Below are positions 53,048-56,780 of a stretch of DNA of 56,780 bases, piece by piece. The position numbers were made by a program, and so were the translations under genes. The DNA is taken from NCBI GenBank assembly GCA_947480335.1, contig CANKCB010000013.1, forward strand, positions 1 through 56,780. The letters run 5' to 3'. Position 1 is the stretch's first letter, and every line of letters begins with the position of its first letter. Under the pieces are notes generated by a model, which worked only from the letters and a program-made list of their open reading frames with translations, had not been told where the DNA came from and searched no databases. This DNA is from Gammaproteobacteria bacterium (GTDB taxonomy: Bacteria; Pseudomonadota; Gammaproteobacteria; Eutrophobiales; Eutrophobiaceae).

Positions 53048-53920
53048 ATGGCCAAACCGTGCATGCCGCCGGACCCAAACACCCGTAAACCGGATTTTGA
53101 AATGCCTCCGAAAGCATGTGATGCACATTGTCACGTATTCGGACCGGCACATAAATTTCCGTATTCCGACGATACCACCTATACGCCACCGGATGCCCCG
53201 CGCGAAAAATTGAAAGAACTGCACGATATACTCGGTGTTGAGCGTGTAGTGATTGTGCAGGCCAGCTGCCATGGTACGGATAATTCCGCCATGCTCGATG
53301 CGATTGCACATAACCGGGAAAACTACCGTGGTGTCTGTATAGCTTCAAATGACTATTCCGATGCAGAATTTGAACGGCTGCACGAAGGGGGAATTCGTGG
53401 TGTGCGTTACAACTTTGTTAAACATCTTGGTGGCACTCCGGATCTGAACGATATGCGCCGGGTTGTCGAGCGTGTTACCCGGATGGGCTGGCATTTGGTC
53501 ATCCATGTTGATGCGCCAGATCTGGTTGAGTTTGAAGATCTGTTTGCCAGTTTTAGCCTGCCCAAGGTAATTGACCATATGGGACGTGTACCGACGTCAG
53601 GTGGTATACGGCAGAAGCCATTCCAGATTTTACGAGAGTTCATGAAACGTGAGGATTTTTGGGTGAAGGTCTGTGGTTCAGAGCGTATCTCACAGGGAGG
53701 GCCGCCATTCTATGACGCCATTCCCTATGCACAGGCATTAATTGAGGTGGCGCCTGATCGTATCTTATGGGGTACCGACTGGCCTCATCCGAACATCAGC
53801 AAATTCATGCCAAATGACGGTGATCTGGTCGATCTGGTGCCCTTGTTTGCCAGAGACAGCACCCTGCAACAGAAAGTACTGGTCGATAATCCGGCACGTC
53901 TTTATGGTTTTGATGATTGA
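53048..53920 (+). CDS. ligI: 2-pyrone-4,6-dicarboxylate hydrolase LigI
   Basis: A 290-residue amidohydrolase from ATG 53048, two bases after the tautomerase stop, with GAGAGGAAA upstream. It begins with the metal-type DAHCHVFGP motif (about 26-34) and contains IDHMGRVPTS near 178-187 and GTDWPHPN near 248-255, all as in LigI. LigI opens the pyrone ring to 4-oxalomesaconate and, unlike most relatives, works without a bound metal. It is cytoplasmic. Confidence 0.94.
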   Translation: MAKPCMPPDPNTRKPDFEMPPKACDAHCHVFGPAHKFPYSDDTTYTPPDAPREKLKELHDILGVERVVIVQASCHGTDNSAMLDAIAHNRENYRGVCIASNDYSDAEFERLHEGGIRGVRYNFVKHLGGTPDLNDMRRVVERVTRMGWHLVIHVDAPDLVEFEDLFASFSLPKVIDHMGRVPTSGGIRQKPFQILREFMKREDFWVKVCGSERISQGGPPFYDAIPYAQALIEVAPDRILWGTDWPHPNISKFMPNDGDLVDLVPLFARDSTLQQKVLVDNPARLYGFDD

Positions 53921-53944
53921 TTTTAGTAACTGGAGCCAAACTTT

Positions 53945-54640
53945 ATGAAAACCGTTGCAGTTCGCAATATTAAACGAGCCGATGCCGCTATCGTCGATGC
54001 ACTGGGTCGCCTCGGCGTGGCAACCGTGCATGAGGCACAAGATAGAAGTGGTTATCTGAAACCATATATGCGCCCGATCTATCCGCATGCCCGCATAGGT
54101 GCGAGTGCTGTAACCGTACTGGCGCAGCCGGGTGACAACTGGATGGTGCACGTGGCCATTGAACTGTGTCTGCCGGGTGATGTACTGGTGGTTGCCTGCA
54201 CCACTGATAATACTGACGGGATGTTCGGTGACTTGCTGGCGACTTCGGCAATGGCACGCGGAGTGCGTGGCCTGATCATTGATGCTGGCGTGAGAGACAT
54301 CGCCGATCTGGAAAAAATGGGTTTTCCAGTATGGTCGCGTGCTGTGTCCGCCAAGGGTACAGTCAAGAATACACTCGGTTGCGTGAATGTTCCGGTCGTC
54401 TGTGCCGGACAGTTGATAACTCCTGGTGATGTGATAGTCGCTGATGATGACGGTGTGGTCGTAGTGCCGCGCAAACATGCATCTACCGTACTAGAGCAGG
54501 CCCAAAAACGCGAAGCCAATGAAGAAGGTAAACGTAAAAAACTTGCTGAAGGCATACTTGGTCTTGATATGTACAATATGCGTCCGGGACTGGAAAAAGC
54601 CGGGCTGGTTTATCTGGATAACCTGGATGAACTGGAATAA
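53945..54640 (+). CDS. ligK: 4-carboxy-4-hydroxy-2-oxoadipate aldolase LigK
   Basis: A 231-residue class II pyruvate aldolase of the RraA-like group. The metal and substrate region [20 protein letters not shown] lies near residues 115-134, with the arginine and aspartate of the family motif. The C-terminal region has [14 protein letters not shown]. LigK splits 4-carboxy-4-hydroxy-2-oxoadipate to pyruvate and oxaloacetate and also decarboxylates oxaloacetate. It is the last step of the pathway and the last gene of this operon. Confidence 0.94.
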   Translation: MKTVAVRNIKRADAAIVDALGRLGVATVHEAQDRSGYLKPYMRPIYPHARIGASAVTVLAQPGDNWMVHVAIELCLPGDVLVVACTTDNTDGMFGDLLATSAMARGVRGLIIDAGVRDIADLEKMGFPVWSRAVSAKGTVKNTLGCVNVPVVCAGQLITPGDVIVADDDGVVVVPRKHASTVLEQAQKREANEEGKRKKLAEGILGLDMYNMRPGLEKAGLVYLDNLDELE

Positions 54641-54665
54641 TTGGGATCAATAGGGAGCAGAGTAA

Positions 54666-55670
<1,005 letters not shown>

Positions 55671-55691
55671 GACTCAAACTGGAGTTGACGC

Positions 55692-56294
55692 ATGAAGCTG
55701 GAAAAAGCCAGGCGCTTGTGGCGACAACTTGTTACCAGCTTGTTTGTAATAATAACTCTGACCGTAACGTTGGCGGAGGCGCAAACAACAGACGCTGATT
55801 TTCATCGACCGGATTTCAGTCTGCCAGATCTGACCGGTAAACTACGCTCCGTTACCGAATGGGATGGCAAGGCCATGATCATTAATTTCTGGGCTACATG
55901 GTGTGTTCCGTGTAAACGAGAGATCCCCTTGTTCAACCAGCTCGATGCGGCGACCGATGACAATGATTTACAGGTGCTCGGCATCGCTCTGGACAAGCCT
56001 GAAAATGTGAAAACCTACCTGCAACAGTTCCCCATGAGTTATCTGACGTTGGTAGAGGAACACAAGGCGCAGGAACTGGCAGCAGTATTTACAGGTGATT
56101 CACTGGTATTACCTTTTACTGTGTTTCTGGATCATAAGGGCAGGGTATTCTGGATGCAGGTCGAGGAAATATACCGTGAGCAGGCGGATGTTATCCTTGA
56201 TTATATTAACCGAGTAAAGGCCGGTGAGTTAAGTTATGAGCAGGCACAACAACAACTGGTCCAGGCTGTACAGGCAGCTAGATCAGGCAATTAG
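55692..56294 (+). CDS. TlpA-like thioredoxin-fold protein
   Basis: A 200-residue exported thiol-disulfide protein. GGAG precedes the ATG. A signal peptide or anchor (about 10-31, ending LAEAQ) is followed by a redoxin domain with the WATWCVPCKRE motif, cysteines 71 and 74, and a cis-proline loop in LVLPFTVFLD. Such proteins keep periplasmic thiols reduced, for example for cytochrome c maturation. It is 21 bases after trxB and likely in one transcript, which would link cytoplasmic and periplasmic thiol control. Confidence 0.92.
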   Translation: MKLEKARRLWRQLVTSLFVIITLTVTLAEAQTTDADFHRPDFSLPDLTGKLRSVTEWDGKAMIINFWATWCVPCKREIPLFNQLDAATDDNDLQVLGIALDKPENVKTYLQQFPMSYLTLVEEHKAQELAAVFTGDSLVLPFTVFLDHKGRVFWMQVEEIYREQADVILDYINRVKAGELSYEQAQQQLVQAVQAARSGN

Positions 56295-56343
56295 TTGGTC
56301 ACCTTGAGAGGATAATGGTCAGGTATCGCGCCGGATCGAGCAG

Positions 56344-56694
56344 ATGTCAGCACTACTCTATATTCACGGTTTTCTCAGTTCGCCAAAATCGCACAAGGCG
56401 ATACAGATGGGAGAATGGCTGAGTCAATATCGTCCCCAAACCCAGTATCTATGCCCATTTCTTACGCCTTATCCTGATCAGACCCGAAACACCCTGGAAA
56501 AACTGGTTGAACAACATATTATTGGGTCGTTATATCTGATGGGCAGCTCACTCGGTGGGTTCTGGGCGACCTGGCTTGCGGAAAAATATGGTCTGCGTAC
56601 GGTATTGATTAATCCAGCTGTTGATTTAAGTGTTGGTCTCTATTTTCTATTGCAACAGTTCACTGAAAGCTTCGAACGGTGTTTTCCAGCCTAA
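56344..56694 (+). pseudogene. yqiA: YqiA-type esterase, interrupted by IS30 element
   Basis: The first 95 or so residues match the E. coli YqiA esterase: LLYIHGFLSSPKSHKA at the N-terminus, the nucleophile elbow MGSSLGGFWATWLAEKYGL, and the VLINPAV segment. Homology stops there. The frame then runs into the end of an IS30 element and stops at 56694 after foreign residues. About half of the protein, including the catalytic histidine, is lost. In other gammaproteobacteria yqiA often precedes parE. The rest may lie beyond the IS outside this window. Confidence 0.85.
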
Positions 56695-56780
56695 CACTTT
56701 TCTGGGTCTGCCATTTAATCTGTCCTGGGCCTTCTGTATTTCATAGGCACTGACCTGATGAAAGTCTGTCCCTTTCGGAA
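56630..56780 (-). mobile_element. IS30-family insertion sequence, one end
   Basis: From about 56630, where YqiA homology ends, the sequence belongs to an insertion sequence that leaves the window. Its transposase tail is on the minus strand. The element end with GTGTTGGTCTCT lies between the yqiA break and the transposase stop. The exact boundary and target duplication cannot be fixed without the other end. Confidence 0.8.
56647..56780 (-). CDS. IS30-family transposase, C-terminal fragment at window edge
   Basis: The last 44 codons of a transposase, ending at the stop 56647-56649. The peptide FHQVSAYEIQKAQDRLNGRP followed by RKVLGWKTPFEAF is the typical IS30 C-terminus: the DDE domain end with N-x-RPRK-LGWKTP. 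The gene begins outside the window. No frameshift is seen in this part. Confidence 0.9.
   Translation of the reverse strand, partial: PKGTDFHQVSAYEIQKAQDRLNGRPRKVLGWKTPFEAFSELLQ

Noticed and set aside
53765-54478. Long open frame on the minus strand, 237 codons
   Set aside because: It lies opposite ligI and ligK, which are strongly supported. Its composition is that of a reverse-strand shadow.

Overview
The window looks like a chromosomal segment of a moderate-GC gammaproteobacterium with an environmental, aromatic-degrading lifestyle. This is inferred from gene content: a YqiA-type esterase, PpnN, MipA/OmpV, a TonB2-like locus with DUF3450 and TtpC proteins, TonB-dependent receptors of the EEIVVTAQRR type, and a meta-cleavage lig operon. 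No ribosomal RNA or other phylogenetic marker is present, so the assignment is not firm. Both edges are insertion-sequence ends: an IS3-family OrfA start on the left and an IS30-family transposase tail on the right. The IS30 copy interrupts yqiA.

Region 1 (0.2-8.8 kb) is a divergent locus. On the minus strand, a secreted di-CxxCH cytochrome-like protein (DUF1592 group), a Tat-exported DUF1552 protein and a secreted ankyrin-repeat protein form an operon. On the plus strand is an intact TonB-dependent receptor. A 30-bp near-perfect palindrome lies between them. I regard this as the best candidate for an undescribed system: outer-membrane uptake coupled to periplasmic chemistry of unknown substrate. 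Region 2 (8.8-15.5 kb) holds a DsrE-like protein, an ABC-2 exporter, an exported carboxymuconolactone-decarboxylase-like protein, a 2-hydroxyacid dehydrogenase, an MFS exporter, a Met/His-rich exported protein and tRNA-Arg(ACG).

Region 3 (16.3-23.2 kb) is an eight-gene operon for energising outer-membrane receptors: DUF3450, TtpC, ExbB, ExbD, ExbD, TonB, a TPR protein and a second TtpC. It ends in a strong terminator and could power the receptor of region 1. Region 4 (23.6-31.4 kb) has an OmpV-like porin, a lone cyclic-nucleotide-binding domain, and a complete tricarboxylate operon (tcuA, tcuB, tctC, tctB, tctA) in which the binding protein is a lipoprotein, followed by slyD. Region 5 (31.5-37.7 kb) is a metal and redox neighbourhood: a SmbP-like protein, a divergent Nramp-family transporter, cytochrome b561 and a ChrA-type transporter around a consensus FNR/ANR box, then pirin, a TfoX-N protein and an SGNH esterase.

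Region 6 (37.7-54.6 kb) is an aromatic catabolic island. Its left end is decayed: ring-hydroxylating dioxygenase alpha and beta remnants, half of a TonB-dependent receptor, and an amidohydrolase lacking its N-terminus, the last two meeting head to head at a deletion junction. The intact part carries a zinc alcohol dehydrogenase, an orphan coupled gene, an exported alpha/beta hydrolase and a resorcylate-decarboxylase-like enzyme. After ppnN and an EamA transporter comes a protocatechuate 4,5-cleavage operon: ligA, ligB, ligC, an aldo/keto reductase, a DUF1932 dehydrogenase, a 4-oxalomesaconate tautomerase, ligI and ligK. No gene for the 4-oxalomesaconate hydratase step is visible. The window closes with trxB, a TlpA-like thioredoxin and the interrupted yqiA.
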